Part shown: in pieces, positions 37,525-47,502 of the stretch
Layout of the letters: the number at the start of each line of letters is the position of its first letter
How positions within the stretch are numbered: the stretch's first letter is position 1
DNA from: Xenorhabdus hominickii
Lineage (GTDB): Bacteria; Pseudomonadota; Gammaproteobacteria; Enterobacterales; Enterobacteriaceae
Assembly: GCF_002632725.1 (NCBI RefSeq)
Contig: NZ_NJAI01000008.1
Span: 59,981 to 123,980 of the forward strand
Reading direction: 5' to 3'
Length of the DNA: 64,000 nucleotides
Made by a program: the position numbers and the translations under genes
The notes under the pieces: generated by a model
Told to the model about the DNA's origin: nothing
The model's input: only the letters and a program-made list of their open reading frames with translations
Databases searched by the model: none

Positions 37525-39519
37525 TTATTTCAACAGGGCTGCCGCTTTGGCAACAATGTTTTCAACGGTGAAACCGAACTCTTTGAACAGAGCATCTGCA
37601 GGTGCAGATTCACCGAAAGTACTCATACCAACGATAGCGCCATTAAGGCCAACATATTTGAACCAGTAATCAGAAATACCCGCTTCGATAGCAACACGAG
37701 CAGAAACTGCTGCTGGCAGTACTGCTTCACGGTATTCTGCATCCTGCTTGTCAAATGCGTCAGTGGATGGCATGGAAACAACGCGAACCTGACGGCCTTC
37801 TGCACTCAGTTGATCGGCTGCTTTCACTGCCAATTCAACTTCAGAACCGGTTGCAATCAGGATCAATTCAGGCTGGCCTGCGCAATCTTTCAGGATGTAA
37901 GCCCCTTTCTCGATATTCGCCAGTTGCTCAGCAGTACGCTCTTGCTGTGCCAGATTTTGGCGGGAGAAAATCAGGGAAGTTGGGCCATCTTTACGCTCAA
38001 TTGCATATTTCCAAGCAACCGCAGACTCAACTTGGTCACATGGACGCCATGTGCTCATGTTTGGTGTCACACGCAGGCTGGCGATCTGCTCAACAGGTTG
38101 GTGAGTCGGGCCATCTTCACCGAGACCGATAGAGTCGTGGGTATAAACAAAAATGCTGCGGATTTTCATCAACGCGGCCATACGAACTGCATTACGGGCA
38201 TATTCCACGAACATCAGGAATGTCGCGCCATAAGGCACAAAACCGCCATGCAGAGCGATACCATTCATAATGGCAGACATACCGAACTCACGCACACCAT
38301 AATGAATATAGTTACCATCCTGAACTTCGTTCAGTGGTTTAGAACCAGACCACATGGTCAGGTTACTTGGTGCCAGATCAGCGGAACCACCCATGAATTC
38401 AGGCAGAACTTTACCAAATGCTTCCAGAGCATTTTGCGATGCTTTACGGCTGGCAATAGAAGCTGGGTTTTGTTGCAGGTTTTCAATGAATGCTTTGGCA
38501 TCGGCTGCCCAGTTTGCTGGCAATTCACCGCTGGTACGGCGGATAAATTCTGCTGCCAGTTCTGGGTGGCCTTTCGCATATGCTGCAAATTTCTCTTCCC
38601 AAGCGGCTTCTTTAGCTTTGCCTGCTTCTTCCGCGTTCCAGCCAGCATAAATGTCCTGAGGAACTTCAAACGCAGGATGTTCCCAACCCAGCGCCTTGCG
38701 GGTTGCTTCGATTTCAGCGTCACCCAGCGGAGCACCGTGACACTCTTCTTTACCCGCTTTATTTGGTGAACCAAAACCAATCACTGTCTTGCACATCAAC
38801 AAGGATGGTTTGCCAGTTTCTTTGCGTGCTGCTTCGATAGCCGCAGCAATAGCTGCTGAGTCATGACCATCTACACCACGGATAACATGCCAACCATAAG
38901 CTTCAAAACGTGCAGCGGTATCATCAGTAAACCAACCTTCGACTTCACCATCAATGGAAATGCCATTGTCATCATAGAAAGCGACCAGTTTACCCAGTTT
39001 CAGTGTACCCGCTAAAGAGCAAACTTCGTGGGAGATCCCTTCCATCATGCAGCCATCACCCATGAATACATAAGTGTGATGATCAACAATATCATGACCA
39101 GGACGGTTGAATTGTGCTGCCAGTGTGCGTTCTGCGATAGCAAAACCCACTGCATTAGCAATACCTTGACCTAATGGACCTGTCGTTGTTTCTACGCCTG
39201 GAGTGTAGCCATATTCAGGATGACCGGGGGTTTTGGAGTGCAGTTGACGGAAATTTTTCAGATCATCGATAGAAACATCATAACCCGTCAGGTGCAGCAA
39301 GCTGTAAATCAGCATAGAGCCGTGACCATTAGATAACACGAAGCGGTCACGATCAGCCCAGTTAGGATTCGTCGGATTATGATTCAAATAATCACGCCAC
39401 AGCACTTCGGCAATGTCAGCCATTCCCATTGGTGCGCCAGGATGCCCTGATTTTGCTTTCTGCACAGCATCCATGCTCAAGAAGCGGACAGCATTAGCAA
39501 GGGTTTTACGAGTGGTCAT
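37525..39519 (-). CDS. tktA: Transketolase
   Basis: ThDP-dependent two-carbon transfer in the pentose phosphate pathway. It is 664 residues, the normal length. Features: [40 protein letters not shown], the diphosphate motif [35 protein letters not shown], and the PYR-domain [20 protein letters not shown] with the conserved Glu. Single gene with its own terminator; 39520-39886 is presumably its promoter region. The symbol assumes orthology with E. coli TktA, supported by the epd-pgk-fbaA neighbourhood. Confidence 0.95.
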   Translation of the reverse strand: MTTRKTLANAVRFLSMDAVQKAKSGHPGAPMGMADIAEVLWRDYLNHNPTNPNWADRDRFVLSNGHGSMLIYSLLHLTGYDVSIDDLKNFRQLHSKTPGHPEYGYTPGVETTTGPLGQGIANAVGFAIAERTLAAQFNRPGHDIVDHHTYVFMGDGCMMEGISHEVCSLAGTLKLGKLVAFYDDNGISIDGEVEGWFTDDTAARFEAYGWHVIRGVDGHDSAAIAAAIEAARKETGKPSLLMCKTVIGFGSPNKAGKEECHGAPLGDAEIEATRKALGWEHPAFEVPQDIYAGWNAEEAGKAKEAAWEEKFAAYAKGHPELAAEFIRRTSGELPANWAADAKAFIENLQQNPASIASRKASQNALEAFGKVLPEFMGGSADLAPSNLTMWSGSKPLNEVQDGNYIHYGVREFGMSAIMNGIALHGGFVPYGATFLMFVEYARNAVRMAALMKIRSIFVYTHDSIGLGEDGPTHQPVEQIASLRVTPNMSTWRPCDQVESAVAWKYAIERKDGPTSLIFSRQNLAQQERTAEQLANIEKGAYILKDCAGQPELILIATGSEVELAVKAADQLSAEGRQVRVVSMPSTDAFDKQDAEYREAVLPAAVSARVAIEAGISDYWFKYVGLNGAIVGMSTFGESAPADALFKEFGFTVENIVAKAAALLK

Positions 39520-39886
39520 TCTTTACTCCAGTCGGATAAAAGCGTTAGTGAATTAAGAACTAATTTTCGCAGCGCAGCACACAAACCGCAATCATTAATG
39601 CCAGATATGGAAAACTATCTTAATTTCCGTTTAGCATCAGTTCTTTGATTTACACCGTTGTTTTGACGCATTTTTAGATCAATGCTGACAACTTAAGGTG
39701 AGCTTGCGCAAACGGGGATAATTTTATATCGCGACTTGCGCAATAAGAAACTGCGTATTAGACACGATACTCAATGGGTTAATCAAGGTTAAAAATGTGA
39801 GTTTTCCTGTTAGATTAGCAGCATGATATATAAGCAATAAACTTCAAATGGCTCCGCGACGACAAGACGATAATTCTCAGCAGCAG

Positions 39887-40408
39887 TTACTGATTCAAAG
39901 TGCGATAAATGCCATAATTTTCATTATCAAAACAAACAAGATTCACTTGTAATATATTTTGATTGATAGACAAGCTCGAATGAATCGCTGCCAAAGCAAT
40001 TTCAGCCGCCAGTTTTTTTGGAAAACAATAAATACCGGTACTGATATTCGGGAAAGAGACTGTTTTAATATTGTACTGTTCAATAAGATCAAAGCAGCTT
40101 AAATAGGCTTTTTTCAGTAATTCCGGTTCATTATTTTCTCCTCCATTCCAGCGTGGCCCAACGGTATGGATCACATATTTTGCAGGTAAATTTCCTGCTC
40201 GGGTAATCACTGCATCACCGACATCACAACCACCTTGCCTTGCCCTAATTTGCACACATTCTTCTAGAATGGATTTTCCACCCGCACGGTGAATGGCACC
40301 ATCAACACCGCCACCACCCAATAGGGAAGTATTGGCTGCATTAACAATCGCCTCAACGGCAATTTTGGTGATATCACCTTGAATGATATTGATTCTGTTA
40401 TTTTTCAT
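39887..40408 (-). CDS. ymdB: Macro-domain O-acetyl-ADP-ribose deacetylase (YmdB-like)
   Basis: A 173-residue single macro domain. Diagnostic ADP-ribose-binding stretches are intact: INIIQGDITKIAVEAIVNAA, NTSLLGGGGVDGAIHRAGGK (catalytic-loop Asp and glycines) and FPNISTGIYCFPKKLAAEIA. YmdB removes acetyl from O-acetyl-ADP-ribose and modulates RNase III in E. coli. It is monocistronic as far as I see, and divergent from the GNAT gene with only 49 bp between start codons. Confidence 0.9.
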   Translation of the reverse strand: MKNNRINIIQGDITKIAVEAIVNAANTSLLGGGGVDGAIHRAGGKSILEECVQIRARQGGCDVGDAVITRAGNLPAKYVIHTVGPRWNGGENNEPELLKKAYLSCFDLIEQYNIKTVSFPNISTGIYCFPKKLAAEIALAAIHSSLSINQNILQVNLVCFDNENYGIYRTLNQ

Positions 40409-40457
40409 ATTATTGTATTATTTTTCATCATCGTTTATTTCACACTGATAACTCAAA

Positions 40458-41003
40458 ATGTCAAAATCCAACCTTACACTTAACTCAATATCAGATCCAA
40501 TCATCACATTATTAGATTCCATCAACACAAAACATGATGAGCTTATTAATTTACTCCATGATTGTGCCGAAAGTGATGCCTCTATCGGATTTATTACCCC
40601 ACTGGGAGCGAAAGAAGCTGCACAGTATTGGCAAGATGTCGAAACAGACTTGGAATCCGGTCATCGACTACTGTTAGTTGCGCAGGCAAATGAAAAAATC
40701 GTAGGTTCAGTGCAACTTTCCCTCTGTAAGAAAAAGAATGGGCTGCACCGTGCGGATGTAGAAAAGCTAATGGTACACACGGCCTACCGCCAGCGTGGGA
40801 TTGGAAAAATATTGATGGATGAGCTGGAACAACTGGCAAAACAACATCAACGCTATTTGCTAGTACTGGATACACGAACTCACGATCCAGCTTCTATGCT
40901 TTATCGAAAATGCGGCTTTATTGAAGTCGGACAAATCCCCAATTTTGCCATCAATTCCAATGGCGAATTTTCAGGGACAACTTATTTCTATAAGTTAATT
41001 TGA
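40458..41003 (+). CDS. GNAT-family N-acetyltransferase
   Basis: A 181-residue protein. The acetyl-CoA binding core is clear at ~100-155: VEKLMVHTAYRQRGIGKILM with the R/Q-x-x-G-x-G/A P-loop, then LDTRTHDPASMLYRKCGFIE. The substrate is not evident; the family includes antibiotic- and toxin-acetylating enzymes. There is no good Shine-Dalgarno. It is divergent from ymdB and ends 62 bp from the tRNA-Asp gene in tail-to-tail arrangement. Confidence 0.85.
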   Translation: MSKSNLTLNSISDPIITLLDSINTKHDELINLLHDCAESDASIGFITPLGAKEAAQYWQDVETDLESGHRLLLVAQANEKIVGSVQLSLCKKKNGLHRADVEKLMVHTAYRQRGIGKILMDELEQLAKQHQRYLLVLDTRTHDPASMLYRKCGFIEVGQIPNFAINSNGEFSGTTYFYKLI

Positions 41004-41027
41004 AATTTTTATCATTATCTGAAACAG

Positions 41028-41053
41028 AAAAACCCCGAGTAAAAAACTCAGGG
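41028..41053 (-). terminator. Terminator of tRNA-Asp
   Basis: On the minus strand CCCTGAGT pairs with ACTCGGGG (one G-U) around a T-rich loop and is followed by TTTTTC. It starts ~12 nt beyond the tRNA CCA. Confidence 0.75.
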
Positions 41054-41064
41054 CTTATAAATTC

Positions 41065-41141
41065 TGGCGGTGCGGACGGGACTCGAACCCGCGACCCCCG
41101 GCGTGACAGGCCGGTATTCTAACCAACTGAACTACCGCACC
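41065..41141 (-). tRNA. aspV: tRNA-Asp (GTC)
   Basis: The 77-nt minus-strand gene has encoded CCA. The acceptor stem is GGTGCGG/CCGCACC, the D-arm contains AGTTCAGTTGGTTAGAATA, the anticodon loop CTGTCAC has GTC (complement at 41105-41107), and the T-arm is GCGGGTTCGAGTCCCGT. It lies next to dnaQ, matching E. coli aspV; the symbol is by synteny. Confidence 0.97.
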
Positions 41142-41278
41142 GCATGGCGTTCTGGTTGAGAACGAGGTGGATAGTACGGTTCCCAATACAATCCGTCAAT
41201 CGCTTTTTATAACAAAATGGTTCGCTTGCACAGTTTTTCACCTTAACAATGTATTTTCCCCATCTTGCTACTGATTCT

Positions 41279-42028
41279 TTAATGAAGCTGTTCAGATTTT
41301 GAGCGCCACAGACAGCTTCCTCCTTTCTTTTCTACCAGATCTAAACGGGATTCATGCTGAATGAGTTCCTCATCAGAAGCATAAACAATTTTCAAACCCG
41401 CCTGAGGTCGGCTGACTTGCTGTATTTCTGCAACCTGTGCGCTGCCTGAAACTTCCCCTTCCATCGAAAAGGCCAGCGATGTCTGGCCACCAGTCATTGC
41501 CAGATAGACATCTGCCAAAATTTCGGAGTCAAGCAATGCCCCATGGAGAGTACGTTTCGCGTTATCAATATGATAACGATCGCATAGCGCATCAAGGTTA
41601 TTACGCTTGCCTGGGAAAAGTTTCCTTGCCAGCATCAAGCTATCCGTGATGGTACAAAATTCGGCTGTCGGCGGGATATTGCGGTTCAATTTACTGAACT
41701 CATAATCCATAAAGCCGATATCAAACGCCGCGTTATGAATAATCAGCTCCGCGCCACGGATAAATTCAATGAATTCGTCGGCAATATCGGCAAATTTAGG
41801 TTTATCCTGCAAAAATTCATCGCTGATACCATGAACTTCAAACGCTTCCGGATCAACCAGACGTTCCGGTTTTATGTAAATGTGAAAATGGCGCCCCGTC
41901 AAACGACGGTTGATGACTTCCACTGCACCAATCTCAATGATGTTATGCCCCTCATAGTGAACACCCAGCTTGTTCATACCGGTTGTTTCGGTATCGAGGA
42001 CTATTTGACGGGTAATTCCAGTGCTCAT
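41279..42028 (-). CDS. dnaQ: DNA polymerase III epsilon (proofreading) subunit
   Basis: 3'-5' exonuclease of the replicative polymerase core, 249 residues. Exo motifs: IVLDTETTGMNKLG (Exo I), IIHNAAFDIGFMDYEFSKLN (Exo II) and RTLHGALLDSEILADVYLAM (Exo III epsilon type with catalytic His and Asp). The C-terminal ~60 residues form the alpha-binding tail. Divergent from rnhA with 63 bp between them, as in E. coli. Confidence 0.97.
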   Translation of the reverse strand: MSTGITRQIVLDTETTGMNKLGVHYEGHNIIEIGAVEVINRRLTGRHFHIYIKPERLVDPEAFEVHGISDEFLQDKPKFADIADEFIEFIRGAELIIHNAAFDIGFMDYEFSKLNRNIPPTAEFCTITDSLMLARKLFPGKRNNLDALCDRYHIDNAKRTLHGALLDSEILADVYLAMTGGQTSLAFSMEGEVSGSAQVAEIQQVSRPQAGLKIVYASDEELIQHESRLDLVEKKGGSCLWRSKSEQLH

Positions 42029-42091
42029 AATGTTTTTTTGTGTCAGACTTAGAGTTTTGATTGAAGATGATATAGGAAGAGTCTACCAAAG

Positions 42092-42562
42092 ATGAACAAA
42101 CAGGTAGAAATTTTCACCGATGGTTCTTGCCTCGGTAATCCCGGCTCCGGTGGATATGGTGCTTTACTGCGTTACAATCAGACCGAAAAAACGTTGAGTA
42201 AAGGTTATTTCCGCACCACCAATAATCGTATGGAGTTAATGGCCGCCATTGCCGGACTAGAAGCGCTCAAGCAACCATGCAAAGTCATTTTAACCACTGA
42301 CAGCCAGTATGTCCGTCAAGGAATTACCCAATGGATACATAACTGGAAAAAACGTAATTGGAAAAAAGCAGACAAATCACCTGTAGTTAATGTCGATCTC
42401 TGGCAACGGCTTGATAAAGCTATTTTGCCCCATGATATTGATTGGCGCTGGGTTAAAGGGCATACCGGCCATCGGGAAAACGAATTGTGCGATGAACTGG
42501 CTCGCACAGCGGCAGGCTCTCCAACTCAAGCCGATGATGGCTATATCGAAAATGAAAGCTAA
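42092..42562 (+). CDS. rnhA: Ribonuclease HI
   Basis: Degrades RNA in RNA-DNA hybrids. It is 156 residues. Catalytic acids are in [20 protein letters not shown] (Asp), [18 protein letters not shown] (Glu), [14 protein letters not shown] (Asp) and [13 protein letters not shown] (Asp). The basic substrate-handle region [15 protein letters not shown] is present. Convergent with yafS, 10 bp between stops. Confidence 0.97.
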   Translation: MNKQVEIFTDGSCLGNPGSGGYGALLRYNQTEKTLSKGYFRTTNNRMELMAAIAGLEALKQPCKVILTTDSQYVRQGITQWIHNWKKRNWKKADKSPVVNVDLWQRLDKAILPHDIDWRWVKGHTGHRENELCDELARTAAGSPTQADDGYIENES

Positions 42563-42572
42563 ACGGTGAAAA

Positions 42573-43289
42573 TTAATCTCGTCGGTGAATATTTTTTACA
42601 GCTCCCAATACATTGCTGAACTTCGGTTTCAATAACGCCGGTCGCATGGGATTCAACGTCAAAGGTATTGTCCGCTTGCGGGCAATAATCACATTCAGGC
42701 AACCAAAAATAGACAAGGTACGATTACAAAAACCTTGTCCCCCCTGCCACGGTAAGACATGGAAATTGGCATGATGAATAATTTCATAATTGAGAAGACG
42801 GAGCCAATCCCACTGACGAAGCATGGAAAACATTTGGGCATTATGCGATTTCCGACGAACAATAGGTGAAATCATGTCCCTGACACCTAATAAACTCACT
42901 GGATTGAAACCACTGAGAATCAACCATCCGTCATCAATCATAATTCTGTCCACTTCTCTTAACAGCCAATGAGGATCAGCACTATAAGTCAGCATATGTG
43001 CCAACAAACAGGCATCCACAGACTTGGCCTCAAAAGGAAGGTGATGAGGATCAGCAATGACGTTCATGTTTTCCCCATGTAATCCCACATTAACCTGATG
43101 GCTTATCAAACAAGAACGGCTGTCAATTTCTGCACTTAAATTACCGATTTTCACTAAATGAAAACCAAAAAATTTCGACCACCACGGTTCCAATTGACGT
43201 TCCAGAGCAACACGGTAATATTCTCCCCACGGTAACTCAGCCCAAGATTCAGGGGGAGCCATCTGCTTGATTAAACGTGCTGATTGCAT
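42573..43289 (-). CDS. yafS: SAM-dependent methyltransferase-like protein YafS
   Basis: A 238-residue protein of the Methyltransf_11 type. The SAM-binding first glycine motif is degenerate; recognisable parts are VNVGLHGENMNVIADPHHLP, FEAKSVDACLLAHMLTYSAD and the post-motif WLLREVDRIMIDDGWLILSG. Its function in E. coli is not established to my knowledge. The frame reaches 43331, but the ATG at 43289 after GGAAGGAAG is the start. The 5' end is 40 bp from the divergent gloB start. Confidence 0.88.
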   Translation of the reverse strand: MQSARLIKQMAPPESWAELPWGEYYRVALERQLEPWWSKFFGFHLVKIGNLSAEIDSRSCLISHQVNVGLHGENMNVIADPHHLPFEAKSVDACLLAHMLTYSADPHWLLREVDRIMIDDGWLILSGFNPVSLLGVRDMISPIVRRKSHNAQMFSMLRQWDWLRLLNYEIIHHANFHVLPWQGGQGFCNRTLSIFGCLNVIIARKRTIPLTLNPMRPALLKPKFSNVLGAVKNIHRRD

Positions 43290-43329
43290 GTCATCTTCCT
43301 TCCAACCGACTATAAACATGAGGCATATC

Positions 43330-44085
43330 ATGGAGCTTATCAGGATACCCGCTCTTTCAGATAACTACATTTGGTTACTTTGTGATGAAGACAAACATTG
43401 TGTCATTGTCGACCCTTCGGAATCACAACCCGTTATGGACATTTTAGCAGTAAACCAATTTATTCCTGTTGCTATCTTAGTGACACACCATCATTACGAT
43501 CATGTAGGTGGTATTGCTGGACTGCTCAAACAATATCCTGAATTACCCGTATATGGCCCCGAAGAGACCAAAAATAAAGGCACAACTCACATCGTCCATG
43601 AACATGACCTCATTACATTCAATAATTTTTCATTCCAGATTATAGAATTACCCGGCCATACACTTGGTCACATAGCATTCTATCAAGCTCCCTATTTATT
43701 TTGTGGAGACACCCTGTTTTCTGGCGGCTGTGGACGACTATTTGAAGGTACAGCCGAACAAATGTTTTCTTCTCTTGAGAAAATTGCATCGCTACCCAAT
43801 GATACTTTGATCTGCTGTGCTCACGAATATACTGCGGCAAATATGGCTTTCGCAAAGGCAGTATTACCCAATAATCAAACTATTCAGGATTATTATCAAA
43901 AAATCATTAATCTACGTGAAAAGGATCAAGCTACAGTGCCAACAACTTTACAAATAGAGAAAAAAATTAATGTTTTCTTAAATTGCCACGATATTGATTT
44001 ACAAAAAAATATCGGCATTAAACCTAATTCAATACCACTTTCTTCTATTTTTCAGCACTTAAGGTCTTATAAAGATCAATTTTAA
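43330..44085 (+). CDS. gloB: Hydroxyacylglutathione hydrolase (glyoxalase II)
   Basis: Hydrolyses S-lactoylglutathione to lactate and glutathione. It is 251 residues of the metallo-beta-lactamase fold. The binuclear metal motif VTHHHYDHVGG is intact, followed by LPGHTLGHIAFY and FCGDTLFSGGCGRLFEGTAE (bridging Asp), then CAHEYTAANMAFAKAV. The frame begins earlier (43267), but the ATG at 43330 gives the conserved MELIRIPALSDNYIWLL start. Divergent from yafS. Confidence 0.95.
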   Translation: MELIRIPALSDNYIWLLCDEDKHCVIVDPSESQPVMDILAVNQFIPVAILVTHHHYDHVGGIAGLLKQYPELPVYGPEETKNKGTTHIVHEHDLITFNNFSFQIIELPGHTLGHIAFYQAPYLFCGDTLFSGGCGRLFEGTAEQMFSSLEKIASLPNDTLICCAHEYTAANMAFAKAVLPNNQTIQDYYQKIINLREKDQATVPTTLQIEKKINVFLNCHDIDLQKNIGIKPNSIPLSSIFQHLRSYKDQF

Positions 44086-44157
44086 TTTTGTTGGGTTGTC
44101 TTCTGCGTAATAGGTAAGTATGATCGCTCACCTTTTAGGCAAACATCAAAAGAGAAC

Positions 44158-45489
44158 ATGAAGACAAAAGCGATTTTATTCGCCTCCGTTCTGCTTGCCG
44201 GGTGTCAGTCGAGCTTGCAACTCAAGGCTCCCTCCCAGCAAGAAACACAGAGGATGTCTTCAACGAATCAGAAAACAGGCGATATTGCAGACCCAAAAAA
44301 TGCAGCGATCTGGAAGGAGAGTCCGATAGCCCAACTAGATTTGTGGGGACATATCCGTGATGAGTTGAAGATGGAAATTCCTGACAACAGCAAGGTGCGT
44401 GAACAACAAAATTACTACCTGAAACACAAGAGCCATCTCCAAAATGTGACATTACGCGCAGAGCCATACATCTATTGGATAGTTGATCAGCTTGATAAGC
44501 GACATATGCCAATGGAATTGGTCCTTCTGCCTATAGTGGAGAGTGCTTTTAATCCTCATGCAACTTCTTATGCTCAGGCTGCTGGTTTGTGGCAAATCAT
44601 CCCCAGCACAGGCCGCCATTATGGTTTGACGCAGGATAAGTGGTACGATGCCCGCCGTGATGTAGCAGCATCAACGACAGCCGCATTGGATATGCTTGAA
44701 CGTCTGAACACGCGATTCAATGGAGACTGGCTATTAACCATCGCCGCTTACAACAGTGGTGAAGGTCGGGTGATGCGCGCAATCAAAGACAATACCCTGA
44801 AGGGAAAACCGACAGATTTTTGGTCATTGTCACTGCCACGAGAAACGATGCACTACGTTCCCAAAATATTGGCTTTGAGCAATATCATTCGTCACAACGA
44901 AACATATGCTTTCAAACTACCCAAGCCTAATACGCAGAATGCACTGGCTAAAGTTGACGTGGGACAACAAATTACATTGTCACAAGCGGCTGAATTATCT
45001 GGATTATCGTTGGCATCGATTAAAGCCTATAACCCTGGTTATAAACGAGACATGACTTCCCCTCATGGGCCACATTACATCATGCTGCCAAAAGAGCACA
45101 TTAACCAGTTTAAAACTTCCTTGACTGACGAAAGTGTCTTGGCAAAGATCCGTCTGGCAGTTGCAAAAAACTCTCGTAAGCTACACCAACAAAGCCTGTA
45201 TACAGTTCGATCAGGGGATACATTGTCAGCCGTTGCAAAGCGCTTCAATACCTCGCACCGCGAATTGCAAAAATTGAATAGTTTGAAAACTGCTGATCGA
45301 CTTAAGATCGGACAAGTATTGCGAATCGATAACAAAGGCCCTATTACCTACCAAGTACGTAAAGGCGATTCTTTTTCCAGCATCGCCAAACTTCACGGTG
45401 TACACCTTAACGACCTGATGGACTGGAATAAAAACATCAAACTTAAAGACATGAAACCCGGCCTGGCGCTGACAGTTTATCTTCATTAA
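44158..45489 (+). CDS. mltD: Membrane-bound lytic murein transglycosylase D
   Basis: Outer-membrane lipoprotein that cleaves peptidoglycan glycan strands. It is 443 residues. The signal peptide ends in lipobox LLAGC (Cys16). Residues ~110-215 are the SLT domain with catalytic Glu in LVLLPIVESAFNPHATSYAQ and AAGLWQIIPSTGRHYGL. Two C-terminal LysM repeats bind the wall: LYTVRSGDTLSAVAKRFNTS and TYQVRKGDSFSSIAKLHGVH. It follows gloB as in E. coli. Confidence 0.95.
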   Translation: MKTKAILFASVLLAGCQSSLQLKAPSQQETQRMSSTNQKTGDIADPKNAAIWKESPIAQLDLWGHIRDELKMEIPDNSKVREQQNYYLKHKSHLQNVTLRAEPYIYWIVDQLDKRHMPMELVLLPIVESAFNPHATSYAQAAGLWQIIPSTGRHYGLTQDKWYDARRDVAASTTAALDMLERLNTRFNGDWLLTIAAYNSGEGRVMRAIKDNTLKGKPTDFWSLSLPRETMHYVPKILALSNIIRHNETYAFKLPKPNTQNALAKVDVGQQITLSQAAELSGLSLASIKAYNPGYKRDMTSPHGPHYIMLPKEHINQFKTSLTDESVLAKIRLAVAKNSRKLHQQSLYTVRSGDTLSAVAKRFNTSHRELQKLNSLKTADRLKIGQVLRIDNKGPITYQVRKGDSFSSIAKLHGVHLNDLMDWNKNIKLKDMKPGLALTVYLH

Positions 45490-45519
45490 GTTTATTTAAT
45501 GTGTGTCATACACAATCAA

Positions 45520-45545
45520 TCTCCCTGTCTTACAGGATAGGGAGA
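45520..45545 (+). terminator. Probable terminator of mltD
   Basis: TCTCCCTGTC and GATAGGGAGA form a 10-bp stem with one G-U pair and a TTACAG loop, 30 bp after the mltD stop; it is followed by a pyrimidine-rich stretch. Confidence 0.5.
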
Positions 45546-45725
45546 ACCTCTCCTCTCCTGTTCACGATTGCATTTTAAAATTTCCGATAAACATATACCC
45601 AATGTTCGTAAGCATTATAGTTTTACAAAGGAAAATATTATTGATTTTTATGATAATAAAATTTTATATTTTTTGGTATTTTAAATAACCAATAGAAATG
45701 CAATTTGAAATATTAAGGATATAAA

Positions 45726-46259
45726 TTGTCATTATTCAAATCAAATACAAACAATCCCCATGATATTTTTACCGAAATAAAAGAATATCTCCTACTTCCC
45801 TCAGGTTTTCAATTCGATGATGAACCCTATCGTGAAACAGAAAGTCGTGATTATAGTGCCATGCGATTTAAATTGAATGGTAAAGCTATAGTCTTTCGTC
45901 AGGCTAAAACAACTCCCAATAAACAGGGGCAGTTTGTCACCCTCTGGAAGCGGCTTACACCAGATTCAGAAATAATACCTTTTGAGCAAAATGATGGCAT
46001 TGATTTCTGTTTAATCGCGACTTTTCTGGGAAACCATAAAGGTATTTTTCTATTTGATTCACATATACTGATGAAAAAAGGGATTTTTTCAACTCCCATC
46101 AAAGAAGGCAAGAGAGCCATACGAGTTTACCCTACATGGATATCCCCTAGTTCAAAACAAGCCATCAACACACAAAAATGGCAATCTTTGTACTTTATAA
46201 AATTCGACAATCAAACAACCACCATTGAGATATTCAAAAATATGATTTTAAGTTATTAG
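45726..46259 (+). CDS. MepB-family protein
   Basis: A 177-residue protein with MepB-family (PF08877-type) stretches: KAIVFRQAKTTPNKQGQFVT, LWKRLTPDSEIIPFEQNDGI, GKRAIRVYPTW and INTQKWQSLYFIKF. MepB was named from the Staphylococcus mepRAB multidrug locus, but its biochemical role is unknown and no efflux pump lies here. The start is probably the TTG at 45726, 7 bp after AAGGAT; no in-frame ATG fits better. Flanked by AT-rich DNA. The 483 bp after it (46260-46742) show nothing I can identify. Confidence 0.8.
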   Translation: MSLFKSNTNNPHDIFTEIKEYLLLPSGFQFDDEPYRETESRDYSAMRFKLNGKAIVFRQAKTTPNKQGQFVTLWKRLTPDSEIIPFEQNDGIDFCLIATFLGNHKGIFLFDSHILMKKGIFSTPIKEGKRAIRVYPTWISPSSKQAINTQKWQSLYFIKFDNQTTTIEIFKNMILSY

Positions 46260-46742
46260 CATCAAAATAGTTATATTTAATTATTTCTTTACAAAAAACA
46301 TTCGACATATAAAATAAAAAAACAGATGAATTATCATTTGTTTTTATTTAGAGATATAGTTATCATTACAATTTAATAAAAATAATTTCCAAATCTGTCA
46401 TAAATAATAAGGCAGTAACATATATATAAATGGATATTTTGTCACGACAGAAATTAAATCTAAAGATAATATAAATCTCGATATCATTGTAAAAAAATAA
46501 AAAATATGCAACAAAATACATTGTTAGAATCTGGTTAAGAAATATTTTTCATACAACAATTCAGTGAAAATCTATGTTCATTTATCATGTGGAAAAATTA
46601 TTGATCATGAATCATTTAAAAAACACTTTGAGTGTGAGTATACTCAGTATTACCTATCTTTAAATTTAACCGATATCGTATAAATTTTCACTACAGATAT
46701 TCTTTAATCTCATAAAAAAATTCTATTATTTAAAGGTATTTA

Positions 46743-47393
46743 ATGAAAAAAACTGCAATTTTTCTGGCTTTAATCTCAGGAGCAACATTTCATCCAGCAC
46801 TAGCCGCAGAAAAAAACATTGACCTTAAAAATTTCACTGCCGTTAATGCACAAAAAGGCATTAAGCTGATGATCCAATGTGCTGAAACCCCTTCAATAAA
46901 AGTTAAAGGCACAAATTCCGCCATAAACAAACTCTATATTAGCCAAGATGGCAATACACTTAATTTAATTAACGAAGCGGCCAAGAAAGATAATGTTCTG
47001 TCTCAAGCCGTTAAGATTACCCTATACACTAATCAACCACTGAATAATCTGACAACTAAAGCAGGAGTGAAAGTAACTATACCCGCTTGTGCTGTCGATA
47101 GTGAACAACTGGAAGTATCAGGTGAAATGGGCAGTAAAATCAATATTGAAGGTAAAACTAAACACCTAGATCTTGTACTCAATATGGGTGCAATGTTTAA
47201 TGAATTACCTCAAAATTTCAGCGCTGATTCTGCCAAAATACATTTAAGCATGGGAGCAAAAGCATTTCTCTGCAATATACCTAAAATCACTGGCAATCTC
47301 ACAGCAGGAACCCAGATCGCCGTAAATAAACAAGCGGTAGTCAAAACAACAGATAATTTTGCCAGCGAAATTTTAAGAACGTCTTGTGATTGA
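46743..47393 (+). CDS. DUF2807 (head GIN domain) exported protein
   Basis: A 216-residue protein with a signal peptide (MKKTAIFLALISGATFHPAL, cleavage near ALAAE). The mature part is repetitive beta structure typical of DUF2807: FTAVNAQKGIKLMIQCAETP, LTTKAGVKVTIPA and a hexapeptide-like run toward the C-terminus. Such proteins are periplasmic or surface beta-solenoids of unknown function. Two Cys in the mature part and one at the end may form disulfides. It stands alone and is followed by a strong terminator. Confidence 0.75.
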   Translation: MKKTAIFLALISGATFHPALAAEKNIDLKNFTAVNAQKGIKLMIQCAETPSIKVKGTNSAINKLYISQDGNTLNLINEAAKKDNVLSQAVKITLYTNQPLNNLTTKAGVKVTIPACAVDSEQLEVSGEMGSKINIEGKTKHLDLVLNMGAMFNELPQNFSADSAKIHLSMGAKAFLCNIPKITGNLTAGTQIAVNKQAVVKTTDNFASEILRTSCD

Positions 47394-47416
47394 AACTGTA
47401 TATACCCAATAGAGTT

Positions 47417-47448
47417 AAATTGCAGCTTTGCTGGAAAAGCTGCAATTT
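47417..47448 (+). terminator. Terminator after the DUF2807 gene
   Basis: AAATTGCAGCTTT and AAAGCTGCAATTT form a perfect 13-bp stem with a 6-nt loop, ending in TTTTA, 24 bp after the stop. The stem overlaps the end of a repeat fragment (TATACCCAATAG, 47401-47412). Confidence 0.65.
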
Positions 47449-47502
47449 TAAAAAATAAATGTTATGCCCATTAATATCTCCAATATTATTAAGGAAGCAA
47501 AC

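Noticed and set aside
37810..38769. Long 319-codon frame opposite tktA, and similar long antisense frames opposite iolE, mmsA, hpaE and the semialdehyde dehydrogenase genes.
   Set aside because: All are shadows of strongly conserved genes on the other strand, without family similarity or start signals.
39848..39952. 34-codon frame MAPRRQDDNSQQQ... overlapping the end of ymdB.
   Set aside because: No clear Shine-Dalgarno and mostly antisense to ymdB; could be the start of a lost gene but unsupported.
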